Below are positions 36,203 through 44,780 of a stretch of 64,000 nucleotides of DNA, in pieces. Every line of letters begins with the position of its first letter. The stretch's first letter is position 1. Below the pieces are notes generated by a model. The model was not told where the DNA came from. It saw only the letters and a list, made by a program, of their open reading frames with translations, and did no database searches. This DNA is from Flagellimonas ochracea (lineage in GTDB: Bacteria; Bacteroidota; Bacteroidia; Flavobacteriales; Flavobacteriaceae). The position numbers and the translations under genes were made by a program. The DNA lies in contig NZ_JAAABI010000004.1 in NCBI RefSeq assembly GCF_009903685.1, forward strand, positions 62,001 through 126,000, read 5' to 3'.

Positions 36203-36883
36203 TCAATATAAATTTTGGTTAAATTCTGTGAACTTTGATATTTGACCTTCATATTTATTTTTAGTGCTTCCACCTTTTACTATCTTCTCCTCTTGAACTA
36301 CAGATCCAATTCGAAGGTGAACTGAAAATCCAACATCAGGTCTTTCCATAAAGTCTTTTTTATTCTCTTTGCTCAGGACGAAGTTTTTTTCATAAAGATG
36401 TGAATCATTATTTTTGATTGCCCTATTGTATGCTGATATAGATTCTCCTCCATTTTGTGAGTTAGCAATAAATCTTTCCATAAAGTCAATTGTATAATCT
36501 AATTCACCAATAAACTGATTTAAGTAAAAACCCATAAAAATTGGTCTTTCAATTCTGTCATAATATCTAATTTTAAATGCATTTTCCAGTATTTCTAAGA
36601 AAACTGGGTCAAATTCTGGAGTTACATCATTATTGACTTTAGCTAAAAGATTTTTGAGCTTTTCAAATCTGTCGAAATGGTAATTATATTTTTCTCTGTG
36701 TTTGAGGTTAAAAACAATTATAGCTTTCAGATATTTTTCAACTGAAGTACTTGCAAGTGTTAGCCCTTGAATTATCAAATGATTATTGAGTAAGAAACGA
36801 GCAGCAATATAATCTCGATAGCCAAGGTCCATTAGCCAATACCCTTTATAAAGCTTTTCCGTCCATGTAATCGAATTGTCCAT
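36203..36883 (-). CDS. HEPN-domain protein
   Basis: The 226-residue protein has the helical HEPN pattern with IAARFLLNNHLIIQGLTLAS and VEKYLKAIIVFNLK, then YNYHFDRFEKLKNLL and a later KIRYYDRI. This resembles the HEPN partners of MNT-type toxin-antitoxin systems, although no MNT gene is beside it. The classical RxxxxH RNase motif is not obvious, so it may be a non-catalytic HEPN. The C-terminal ~60 residues are polar. It lies 73 bp downstream of the other HEPN gene. A role in RNA-targeted defence is an inference from fold and setting. Confidence 0.7.
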   Translation of the reverse strand: MDNSITWTEKLYKGYWLMDLGYRDYIAARFLLNNHLIIQGLTLASTSVEKYLKAIIVFNLKHREKYNYHFDRFEKLKNLLAKVNNDVTPEFDPVFLEILENAFKIRYYDRIERPIFMGFYLNQFIGELDYTIDFMERFIANSQNGGESISAYNRAIKNNDSHLYEKNFVLSKENKKDFMERPDVGFSVHLRIGSVVQEEKIVKGGSTKNKYEGQISKFTEFNQNLY

Positions 36884-36956
36884 AGTAATTGCCGGTAACG
36901 GTTTGGCTATGCGCAGTGTCCCGAAGGGGATTGCATATAGGTTTTGTTGTGCGTAG

Positions 36957-37658
36957 TTATTTTTTTATGGGTTTTAGTTTTAAGCGCCTCTTTTTTTCTT
37001 CAAGATTCCATTTTTTTCTTTTTTCGATAATTTGTTCAATGTTGGCTAACCTAGCAAAATACTCATTATAATGAGCTTTATGATTATTATGTTCTCTAGA
37101 ATCAATTAGCCCCCTAACAATTTCTATCAACTCTTTATGAATTTCAAACCATGTATCTATTTGAATTACATCTATGGTTTTTAACCAAACCAACGCATCA
37201 GGATCATGAAACAAATTGTTACTGTAAAGTGGATATTCCCACTGCCCATGCGCTATTTTATTTCTAATTTGTCCCTGAGTTCTTAGATATGTGTCTACCA
37301 AATTTTTAATCTTCTTTTTCTTATTTGGTATCTCAGAACCTCGTTTGCAAAATTTTGCGAATGCTGTATTCACGCACTTTGTCCATTTGTTAAGGACATC
37401 TCTGTCCTTTAAAATTTTCTTTTTCACAGATTCGCTAAATCCAAATGGCGTGTGAACTAGTTTAACCAATGCTGCTTCAGACCAAGAAGTGTAAATCAAT
37501 AAATAAATATTCGTGTAAAGCATAACTCCATGGCTGTCATCTTTACGAAGTGCCATGTTTATTTGCATGTTTACCTTTCTTCTGGCTGAATCTAACGTGA
37601 TTAGGTTTTTTGAAAATTCACTGTGGAATATTTGCTCATCTGTCGTTACGGAGGTCAT
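36957..37658 (-). CDS. HEPN-like RNase-type protein downstream of a tRNA-like gene
   Basis: The ATG at 37658 is preferred to the TTG two codons upstream. The helical protein has the motif RNKIAHGQW at about residue 130, a clear RxxxxH HEPN nuclease signature (RN-x3-H). Long charged helices surround it (KNLVDTYLRTQGQ; EYFARLANIEQIIEKRKKW). There is no signal peptide. A tRNA-like gene (37715-37789) and a strong hairpin lie just upstream on the same strand, with only 26 bp between hairpin and ATG. HEPN RNases often cut tRNA anticodons, so this tRNA may be target, antitoxin or regulator. That link is inferred. Confidence 0.7.
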   Translation of the reverse strand: MTSVTTDEQIFHSEFSKNLITLDSARRKVNMQINMALRKDDSHGVMLYTNIYLLIYTSWSEAALVKLVHTPFGFSESVKKKILKDRDVLNKWTKCVNTAFAKFCKRGSEIPNKKKKIKNLVDTYLRTQGQIRNKIAHGQWEYPLYSNNLFHDPDALVWLKTIDVIQIDTWFEIHKELIEIVRGLIDSREHNNHKAHYNEYFARLANIEQIIEKRKKWNLEEKKRRLKLKPIKK

Positions 37659-37683
37659 AGTCAAATCTGATTGTAGTGCTCCA

Positions 37684-37724
37684 GGCAGTTGAAAGAGAAC
37701 TTTTGATGTTCGCTCTCAACTGCC
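37684..37724 (-). promoter_or_regulatory. Strong hairpin overlapping the tRNA-like 3' end
   Basis: On the minus strand GGCAGTTGAGAG (37724-37713) pairs over 12 bases with CTTTCAACTGCC (37695-37684), with one G-U. GAAC/GTTC extends the stem inward. The 5' arm is the tRNA-like acceptor and T-arm 3' strand, so hairpin and cloverleaf exclude each other. It ends 26 bp before the HEPN start codon. Confidence 0.6.
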
Positions 37725-37789
37725 CGGAATCGAACCGGGATTACTTGATTTACAATCAAGCGTGTTTGGCCATATTACACTACAGCTGT
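37715..37789 (-). tRNA. Atypical class I tRNA-like gene with Tyr anticodon (GTA)
   Basis: A 75-nt cloverleaf can be drawn. The acceptor strands are ACAGCTG and CAGTTGA (six pairs, A1-A72 mismatch, one G-U). The D-arm is GTGT/ACAC with GG in the loop. The anticodon arm is CTTGA-TTGTAAA-TCAAG with GTA at 37751-37753. The variable loop is TAAT, and the T-arm is CCCGG-TTCGATT-CCGGG. The discriminator is G and no CCA is encoded. Bacterial tRNA-Tyr normally has a long variable arm and A73, and this has neither. The body resembles tRNA-Gln/Glu. It may be a decoy, a target or a regulatory tRNA mimic rather than a translation tRNA. Confidence 0.7.
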
Positions 37790-37877
37790 ATTTTAAATAT
37801 CGTCTTTTTAAAATTACGCACAATTTGTATATATGTGAAACTTTAATTGGGCTTATACCCGCAATCAGTATGGCTAT

Positions 37878-37973
37878 GCCCAACTAACGAGCTTTTCAGT
37901 TCCGCAGTGCACCCTTTATTATATTTTTTGTTTCCTTTCATCACTTAAACCATATACTCATTTACTGTTAGGC
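37878..37973. other. attC-like spacer element
   Basis: GCCCAAC (37878-37884) and GTTAGGC (37967-37973) fit the integron consensus RYYYAAC ... GTTRRRY, are 96 nt end to end, and can pair. Inner TAAC/GTTA and GAG/CTC steps extend the pairing. No integron integrase is in the window, so this is only a candidate. Confidence 0.3.
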
Positions 37974-37981
37974 ACTGTGCT

Positions 37982-39706
37982 TTATCTGATTTTTGATTTA
38001 ACATTGTCAAAGTATGGATATTCAATCAAAGTTACTTCTCCATTACTTTCATTTGTAAACTCAAATTTTACATCAGCATAGTTTCGTTCCAACAGATCAT
38101 TAATATCCGTTATTGTCATTGCTCTGTATTTTCCATTGTACATATACATAGTTGGTGCGTTAATTATAAATATGCCTCTGACTTCGTAATTGGCAAGTTC
38201 TACTTTGAAGTCTTGTGGATAGGTTTGTTGGAAATGAGTCTCTACAATATTTTTATTTCGATTGACCCAATAAACTTTTCGTTCTAATTGACCTTCATAC
38301 TTTTCTTTAAAATTTGAATAGTCCCTTCTCCAGTTGTTCATATCGTGTCTTGAACGATTGTGTTTACATTCACAGACGTAGATAAGTTCATAATCGACAT
38401 CAACAAACAAAACATCAATATCCCCAACATCATTTTTGATGTTTATGTTTTGCCCATTTGGTTGATTAAATGATTCCACGTTGGAATCATTGAAAAAAGA
38501 CTTTTCGTTAAGAACTTGGACTATTGGGTCTTCAAGGAATTTATCGTGAATGTTATGTGTTTTTTGAACAAACTCTTTTATTTTTTGATGCCCAGTCCAT
38601 TCAGTTGGATAAAGTCCAAAAGGAAAAGCATTAGTCGATAAAAGTGACATACTTTCAAGCCATTTATTATATCCAATCAAATTGTAAATCTGTCCATCAA
38701 CATTTAATTCAATGATTGGTCTATACGTAAAACGAAATTCAGATTGGTTATTAAAGAAACATCTTTCAATGGAAAGACAATTGTCTTTGTTTACCGTTAA
38801 ACCTGCATAAAAATCATTGATAAAGTTTTCGTCACATTTAAGCTCATTCAAAATGTTCTCTTTCAAAGGTTCAATTTTTGTTAATCCCAACCTATAAATG
38901 GGTGATTGTAATTGTTGATTTATAAAGGATGCCAAATCATCATATTTGATACCATAATTATCCTCAACAATTTGTTTAAATTCTGTCATTGAATCGGACA
39001 AGGCAACTTTAGAACTGTGCCTAGGCATGTCATGAAAAATATACTTGAATAGTTCGGGATATGGTTGATGTGTTAGGATATTTAATTCATCTTCAACAAC
39101 TTGAATTCCGGTGGAAGTATCAAAAAGTTGGCTTCTAGCAGTATGTTCGCTTATCATGAGGCACCAGGAGCCTATGTATAAAAGTTCCTCCAATAGACTT
39201 ACGTAGGTCTCTAGATTGTCCCTCATTTCATAAAAGAAATTGGGTGTGCCAACCAAATCGAACTTTGTTGATTGCTCCAATATTATCTTTAGAACTCTTC
39301 TTGCCGAAGCGAACTCTTCTTCGTCAATGTTCAAGGGAACATCCTGTATTTGTAGTTGCCATAAGTCAATCGAATCTTCATGTAAATTATGGCAAAAAAT
39401 ATAGAAAGAAGCTCTCTTCTCTTCCGACAACTTTTCTTCAAAAATGCCACAAAGAGTGAAGAAGCACTCTTTTAAAACATCTTGTACCAAATTGGGTTCA
39501 TTTACTTCTTCATTCCCGAATTTTTCGAAAACTAGATTGCTTAAAAGGGGCCAATATTTGTCCTTATAATCAGAATTGGCCAGTACAACTTTCTTATTAT
39601 GAGTTCTTATTATCCCCATTTTTTTCAGTATTGCGCCCAATGGTCCGGGCAATGATTTCACCGTTAAATGATTTGGCAGAATCGTTCCGCAGCAGAAATC
39701 TGCCAT
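37982..39706 (-). CDS. PD-(D/E)xK nuclease-domain protein
   Basis: The 574-residue protein has a long mostly helical N-terminal part of no known family and a C-terminal restriction-endonuclease-like core. The core motif is GDIDVLFVDVDYELIYVCEC followed by KHNRSRHD, i.e. the D...(D/E)xK metal site with Asp, Glu-Cys-Lys. Such cores are found in defence and repair nucleases. There is no methyltransferase, helicase or ATPase next to it. It starts 66 bp downstream of the 257-residue unknown gene. The N-terminal part may be the sensor. The assignment of the nuclease core is good; the system is unknown. Confidence 0.75.
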   Translation of the reverse strand: MADFCCGTILPNHLTVKSLPGPLGAILKKMGIIRTHNKKVVLANSDYKDKYWPLLSNLVFEKFGNEEVNEPNLVQDVLKECFFTLCGIFEEKLSEEKRASFYIFCHNLHEDSIDLWQLQIQDVPLNIDEEEFASARRVLKIILEQSTKFDLVGTPNFFYEMRDNLETYVSLLEELLYIGSWCLMISEHTARSQLFDTSTGIQVVEDELNILTHQPYPELFKYIFHDMPRHSSKVALSDSMTEFKQIVEDNYGIKYDDLASFINQQLQSPIYRLGLTKIEPLKENILNELKCDENFINDFYAGLTVNKDNCLSIERCFFNNQSEFRFTYRPIIELNVDGQIYNLIGYNKWLESMSLLSTNAFPFGLYPTEWTGHQKIKEFVQKTHNIHDKFLEDPIVQVLNEKSFFNDSNVESFNQPNGQNINIKNDVGDIDVLFVDVDYELIYVCECKHNRSRHDMNNWRRDYSNFKEKYEGQLERKVYWVNRNKNIVETHFQQTYPQDFKVELANYEVRGIFIINAPTMYMYNGKYRAMTITDINDLLERNYADVKFEFTNESNGEVTLIEYPYFDNVKSKIR

Positions 39707-39771
39707 TTCATTGGTTTACGTTTAATTGTATCTATTCAGCCACGCTGAAATATGGCCATCTTCGGCGGGGG

Positions 39772-40545
39772 TTATCTATTTAAGAAGCCTTTAAGTTTCA
39801 TTACCTCATCCGGATTATCTTTAAAAAGCAGGAACAAAAAGTAAAACTTTAAATTGGCTTCCAATGATATTCCCCAAGTTTTGTTTTCCTTGATTTTAGC
39901 TTTACGCTTATCGAAATCGTCCTTATTAAACGATTCAACTTCCGCTGAAACTCCACCATGGACATATGATGACAGCATATTGTACTTTTCTAAAAAATCA
40001 AATAGCATGGTGTGAAGAACATTTTCTTCTTTGCTTTGATTTTCTGAATTGAACAAATACTTAATTACGTTTCTGACATTGCTAAATTGAGATGCTTTTT
40101 TATGGATATTGTCAATTTGCAATTGGGTCAAGTCCCTAAATTCGTTCCCATACTTTGATAGGTAACCATTGATGTCTTCGTGCTTTAGATCGTTTTTGAT
40201 TTTATCGAGATTGAAGTAATAATTCTCCCTTTTTATTATTTCTGATTTCACATATTCGTCATAGTATGCTTCCCCTACCAAATCATTTTTTTTGGTAGCT
40301 GTTTTGAAATACACATAATAGCCTATCAAATAATGTTCCAACAGCGTTCTTAGCAAGACTTGCGATGAATAAAAATTTCCATCACTTTTGTTCAAAATCT
40401 TTCTGAGCGACTCAATTTGCAGAACTTTTGAGTAAAGACACAACATCGATTTTGGGAATGAGTGGTTCTCAATTAGAGTTTCAATTCCTTCTTTGTGATT
40501 CTTAAAAACTTCTTTGATAAATTTAAATCTCTTTTCTATCGTCAT
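39772..40545 (-). CDS. Helical hypothetical protein (possible DUF5677-like/HEPN-type)
   Basis: The 257-residue protein is nearly all helical and charged, without signal peptide. The segment VLLRTLLEHYLIGYYVYFKT recalls the R..LE motif of DUF5677-type proteins, and a late YVHGG could play the His role. I cannot name the family with confidence. It lies between the PD-(D/E)xK gene (66 bp downstream of it) and the HNH gene, all on the minus strand. It may be a partner of one of these nucleases, but the long spacers argue for separate cassettes. Confidence 0.55.
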   Translation of the reverse strand: MTIEKRFKFIKEVFKNHKEGIETLIENHSFPKSMLCLYSKVLQIESLRKILNKSDGNFYSSQVLLRTLLEHYLIGYYVYFKTATKKNDLVGEAYYDEYVKSEIIKRENYYFNLDKIKNDLKHEDINGYLSKYGNEFRDLTQLQIDNIHKKASQFSNVRNVIKYLFNSENQSKEENVLHTMLFDFLEKYNMLSSYVHGGVSAEVESFNKDDFDKRKAKIKENKTWGISLEANLKFYFLFLLFKDNPDEVMKLKGFLNR

Positions 40546-40666
40546 TCTCGTATAATTACAGTCAACGGTCTTGTATAACCGTCACCTACCGGTTTTAAGT
40601 TATTGTTTTTCGGTTTATAAATGCGTTAACAATTCCGAGTGGATTAGGCCTTAGTTGAATCCACTG

Positions 40667-41701
40667 TTATTGCGGTCTTACACTGTTGTGCGCTGACTTT
40701 TTTTTATCCCAAATTATGGCAGAACTGAAAACTCGATTTTCGTCTTTCAAGTCTAAAAAGGGTTCAAAAGTTGTAACTTCCATATCAGACGTTCCGCCCT
40801 TATTTGAACAAAGTATTTTCTTAATGTTTTTATATATTTCCGCATCTTCTTTATTGTAACCTGGGAAAGCTATACTTATTTGCGCTTCTCTTGATTTAGT
40901 TTTCAGTACAAAAGTGTTTAAGAAGCATATAAGTTCTTTTGGCTTATTTATGGTATTTGCTCCGACATACATTTCTGGAAATTCGTAATTGATCCAAAAT
41001 GGGTCGGTTATTATTTCCTTTTCTGGATTCAAAATCTGTTCTCTTACGATGTCTAAATTTTGATTGAACAGAAAAATATGCCCATACTTTTCAAATCCAA
41101 GCAAGTAACCAATCTTTAAAAGAGCAATTGATGCCAACCTCATATTTCCCTTGTCGGGAATTTTCATATTGAACTGGAATTTCCGAGTCGCATATTTTCC
41201 AAACTCACCTTCGATTGGAAAAAAACCTCTTTCCTCACTAGCCAAAAAGTTATCAAAATCTTTTGGATTTGAGTATTTGGTTTGAAGATTAAAAGTCATT
41301 TTGCCTTCATTGTCAAAACTCAAATCAGCTGTAACTTTTGAGCCTTGGGAATTTTCTAATTTAGTTCTATGTTCTGAGTTTGGACTAAAACTCTTGAAGT
41401 CTTGTTCCAACAGATATGTAAGTAATTCAACATCTGTTTTGTGTCCGCTTTTGTTGTTACATTCTTTACAGGTCAAAATGTTATCTTTTCCACCCAAAGA
41501 TTTTGGTGGATTATGTTCTAACGTCAGATAATTTTCACTGCTAGGATTTAAGTCACTTTCAAGAAAAACCTCCAAACATAGAGGACATAAAACGCCTTTG
41601 TCAAATTCTACTTTGAATTTGGCATTCGTTTTTTCTTTTATCCATTTAAGGTTTTGAGAATAAACGTCGAATATCTTCTTTTTCTTCTTGAATTTCCTCA
41701 T
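40667..41701 (-). CDS. HNH endonuclease-domain protein
   Basis: The 344-residue protein has an N-terminal HNH/zinc module: CPLCLEVF, then TLEHNPPKSLGGKDN and ILTCKECNNKSGHKTD. That gives the two CxxC pairs and the H-N-H order. The rest is a beta-rich domain with no motif I recognise (FFPIEGEFGKYATRKFQ; PFWINYEFPEMYV). There is no signal peptide. HNH proteins of this kind occur as stand-alone defence or restriction nucleases that cut modified or foreign DNA. No partner methylase is near, so self-protection must come from specificity or activation. Confidence 0.8.
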   Translation of the reverse strand: MRKFKKKKKIFDVYSQNLKWIKEKTNAKFKVEFDKGVLCPLCLEVFLESDLNPSSENYLTLEHNPPKSLGGKDNILTCKECNNKSGHKTDVELLTYLLEQDFKSFSPNSEHRTKLENSQGSKVTADLSFDNEGKMTFNLQTKYSNPKDFDNFLASEERGFFPIEGEFGKYATRKFQFNMKIPDKGNMRLASIALLKIGYLLGFEKYGHIFLFNQNLDIVREQILNPEKEIITDPFWINYEFPEMYVGANTINKPKELICFLNTFVLKTKSREAQISIAFPGYNKEDAEIYKNIKKILCSNKGGTSDMEVTTFEPFLDLKDENRVFSSAIIWDKKKSAHNSVRPQ

Positions 41702-41904
41702 TTTTCAGCTTGTGCACAACGGCCCGGGTATGATTTCGGCATGTATGGCATCGCAGAAGAGCGAAGTGCGGGCCTTTACCTCTGGCCTGCGGAGCAAGCT
41801 GCGGGACAAAATCATTCAAGCCTCGATTTAGGGTTTAAATGTAGGAAAAATTGTCGGCTGGTTGGAATGAAGTGCTGAATTATAGCCTTTGAAAGCCACT
41901 GTTT
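41702..41904. other. GC-richer structured spacer
   Basis: No gene is seen. The spacer is GC-richer than its neighbours and has several short inverted repeats and TTGTGCACAA-type boundary sequence (41711-41720). It looks like a cassette junction rather than decayed coding sequence. Confidence 0.4.
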
Positions 41905-42678
41905 CTATTTAGGTAATACTTTTTCAAAATACAACTCCAATTTATTTGGATGAGGATAAACAACATACACCGGCACGTTAGGAAAAACCCTTGCTCTAAT
42001 ACTCAAAATAAGTCGATATGCACTGGGTTTATTGTCAATCATTTGGTGTCCAATATAAAGTCCTTTAACCTTTTCAGGGTCGTAATGTAAAATCCTATCT
42101 TTTTTCGGTCCTAAAGTAGTAATGAAACGCCATTCATTTTCATATTCCCAATGCTTGAGTTTTGTCGTCAACATATATTGAATAGCAAATGGATATTCTT
42201 TTTTTACTTTGACAAGTTTTTTTGGATATATAACTTTCACAAAAGTTCCACCAGCAGTTTGGTCAGCACTAGGAATAACGGTTACTTCTGTTCCTTTAAA
42301 TTCAATTGCAAACCCATGATAATTGTCCGTGTAATGTGCCCACATAACATGATTATCCACAATTTCAGTCATAGAAACCACTCCGAGATTCGAACAATTA
42401 TTTCTTTTAACTGTTGTCATTTCGTTGATTGTCTGTATGTCCTCTGCACTATCCAAAAGATTGATATTACAATCAAATGGGTCATTAAATGAGGCAGGGT
42501 TTGACAGATGAAAATATGAGTTCATGAGCGAATCCAAATTGTTGATGTTCAAAGAATAGTATTTGAAAGCTTTTTCAGCTTTTTTTGGCATCATTACTCC
42601 GTTTTGGGAATAATGCCAAAAGCCAGTATCCTTTTCTTTTATTATGGTGTATTCTTCATCAATTTTAAATTCTGTCAT
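41905..42678 (-). CDS. DUF2971 family protein
   Basis: The 257-residue protein has the family pattern: AFKYYSLNINNLDSLMNSYF, then the NDPFDCN motif, VMWAHYTDNYHGFAIEF and KHWEYENEWRFI. DUF2971 proteins are common in defence islands, but their activity is not known to me. There is no signal peptide or membrane segment. It is a stand-alone gene in the island, on the same strand as its neighbours but separated by more than 140 bp on both sides. Confidence 0.82.
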   Translation of the reverse strand: MTEFKIDEEYTIIKEKDTGFWHYSQNGVMMPKKAEKAFKYYSLNINNLDSLMNSYFHLSNPASFNDPFDCNINLLDSAEDIQTINEMTTVKRNNCSNLGVVSMTEIVDNHVMWAHYTDNYHGFAIEFKGTEVTVIPSADQTAGGTFVKVIYPKKLVKVKKEYPFAIQYMLTTKLKHWEYENEWRFITTLGPKKDRILHYDPEKVKGLYIGHQMIDNKPSAYRLILSIRARVFPNVPVYVVYPHPNKLELYFEKVLPK

Positions 42679-42821
42679 TTTTTCAAATAGTGGCTAACTT
42701 GTTTATATAATCATAAAATACATCTATATACGCCCAAAACTGAATAAAATTGACGTCATGTATTATATTCTTTTTTTAGTTTTTGAGTATCTATATTAGG
42801 TTCTTGTTGATCGCGGAATAT

Positions 42822-43289
42822 TTACCTCCAAAATCTTTTACGGTCCAAGGATTTCACCCTGTTCCACTCGTCCTTCAATATCCTTTGAGTAATTCTAGTT
42901 ATTTCATCGGCAATGACCTCATAATGCAGTTGGTCGGACCTAGCGAATAAAAAACCTTTCATTTCCTCCATTTTGGCCAATAGCTGTTTTGAGTTGTCCT
43001 CATAAGGATTTAACATCAATTCGATTTTTCTTAAAAGGGCAGTATATTCTTGTATTGCAGCAATTTGCTCGGTTTGTACTCTTAAATCTACTACATTACA
43101 TACCGCCAAATACTCTGATATTGCCTGCCGTAAACCATTTATCCAATCCTGTCTTTTATCGGCTACATGTACTCTTCTATCTCGGTTGGCTCTGACCCAA
43201 GTGGCTATTCCAAGGACAACCGCTAACAAAAATGTACCAATCCCAATCGCTAGATTCCCATAAACAATCCAATTGTATTCTTGCTCCAT
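42822..43289 (-). CDS. Small single-span membrane protein, unknown
   Basis: The ATG at 43289 is chosen over the preceding GTG. The 155-residue protein has one N-terminal membrane helix (YGNLAIGIGTFLLAVVLGIA) and a cytosolic helical part (ADKRQDWINGLRQAISEYLA). I recall similar short proteins in many bacteria without a known role. It sits 82 bp after the ApeA-like gene. A membrane effector or anchor in a defence setting is possible but is only suggested by position. Confidence 0.6.
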   Translation of the reverse strand: MEQEYNWIVYGNLAIGIGTFLLAVVLGIATWVRANRDRRVHVADKRQDWINGLRQAISEYLAVCNVVDLRVQTEQIAAIQEYTALLRKIELMLNPYEDNSKQLLAKMEEMKGFLFARSDQLHYEVIADEITRITQRILKDEWNRVKSLDRKRFWR

Positions 43290-43371
43290 CACTTATTTAT
43301 TCTACGATACTGAATTTTTTTTACCAAGTATCACTGATATTTGTCTCATTTCAAACAAGGGTAAATTTACC

Positions 43372-44736
43372 TCATAACCGTTCCATCATTTCTTGTATGA
43401 TCCTTCTTGATTTCGACCTATCTATGGACAATTTTGCAGTTATGCATGCATATAAAATGGCCGACAATAGTCTCGTAGTGTATATCAGTTCTGGTCCAGA
43501 GGCTTTGAGAGGTTTAATACTGCTGTCGTAATGTGTAAAATAGTTTCTTGTGTTTATGGCCATATTTATGAAATTCTTTTTTGCCTTGTTGTCCTCAAAA
43601 AGGAAATCCAGTTCATATCTGTTAATCAAGTCTTTAAGCCTTTGTCTCAAGTTGGGTTCATTCGCGTAGCGCAAGAGTTGTTCCATCCAATCCCTATCGT
43701 TATTCGGTTCTGGGAAAGCGTCCATTGCGGCATTTTTCAATTTTTCGAAATACTCGATTGAAAACTTGTTCATATCACTCTCTAAACGGTGAAAAACTTC
43801 TACGGCATGGGCGGCATCAAGAAATCTATTCTCAGTGAAATGACGTTTTGACTTTAACCTACTGTTAATTAAGTTAATTGGTATGTGAAAGGTTTTGTAT
43901 AAACCAAACCATTCATTCAATACCACATCAAAATTTTCCTCGACAATGGAATATGGTATGATATGATCCATGATATTGTTATGGATACTACCAGAATGAA
44001 AAAAGGTGGTTGGAAAATAGACTTCCACCGGAATATTTCTGGTCGAGGATCCAATTTTTTCGATAAAAGCATTGTCTTTCAACTCAAACTTGGTCGGATA
44101 ACTCTGTTCATTGGTGCAAAATGATATGAACGTAACAAAGCATTTAATATCCTCCCAAATCCTCAACCAATTCTCCTTGGAGACGTAAGAAAGATTTAAC
44201 TCGGTAAATTGCTCAACAATGTGTCGGTTTGAATCATTTTCAGGCTTAAGAGACGCATCATGGTATATATTACAAGTGATGTCTCCATTCAATATAATAT
44301 CGTCCATACTTGTACTTCTGCCTTCAATTTTAAAGGACCAATCTTCAAAATTGTGCTCAATTTTCATGTTTGGTGGATTGAACCATGGTTCCAGATTGAA
44401 TGTCGAAAATGAAGCTTCACGGAAAATTAGATCGTCCTTGCTCTGTACCTGTATCCCTTTGAAAATAAACGTCACGTTATAAGTGGTAATCGTTCCAAAA
44501 TTGCGACTGCTCTTAAACGACCTATAATCTAAATCAACCAGCGTGAAAACTCCCATTGGCGTCTTACCGACGACCAAGTCTATCTTATGGTGCCGGAATG
44601 GAATGGGATCCTCCGTAAAACTTCCGAATATTGAAATTGAAATTCTGGTTTCAGGGTCAAATGTTAACTTTCCATGAATCCAATCATTTTTTGTGGCATT
44701 ACTCCACTTTCCCTCAATTTCAAATTTATTGATCAA
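43372..44736 (-). CDS. ApeA-like HEPN anti-phage protein
   Basis: The 454-residue protein starts with an ApeA N-terminal-type beta domain (FEIEGKWSNATKNDWIHGKL) and ends with a helical HEPN domain carrying NTRNYFTHYD, an RxxxxH RNase motif with the RN start. Known ApeA proteins abort phage infection by cutting RNA. No ATG is available before residue 61. TTG at 44736 is the first usable start after the upstream TGA and keeps the whole N-terminal domain. Upstream lies a decayed serine-recombinase fragment. Confidence 0.8.
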   Translation of the reverse strand: MINKFEIEGKWSNATKNDWIHGKLTFDPETRISISIFGSFTEDPIPFRHHKIDLVVGKTPMGVFTLVDLDYRSFKSSRNFGTITTYNVTFIFKGIQVQSKDDLIFREASFSTFNLEPWFNPPNMKIEHNFEDWSFKIEGRSTSMDDIILNGDITCNIYHDASLKPENDSNRHIVEQFTELNLSYVSKENWLRIWEDIKCFVTFISFCTNEQSYPTKFELKDNAFIEKIGSSTRNIPVEVYFPTTFFHSGSIHNNIMDHIIPYSIVEENFDVVLNEWFGLYKTFHIPINLINSRLKSKRHFTENRFLDAAHAVEVFHRLESDMNKFSIEYFEKLKNAAMDAFPEPNNDRDWMEQLLRYANEPNLRQRLKDLINRYELDFLFEDNKAKKNFINMAINTRNYFTHYDSSIKPLKASGPELIYTTRLLSAILYACITAKLSIDRSKSRRIIQEMMERL

Positions 44737-44780
44737 ATGTTTAGATTTAGTAGTTCAATTAATTTTGCTTAATGTTCTTT

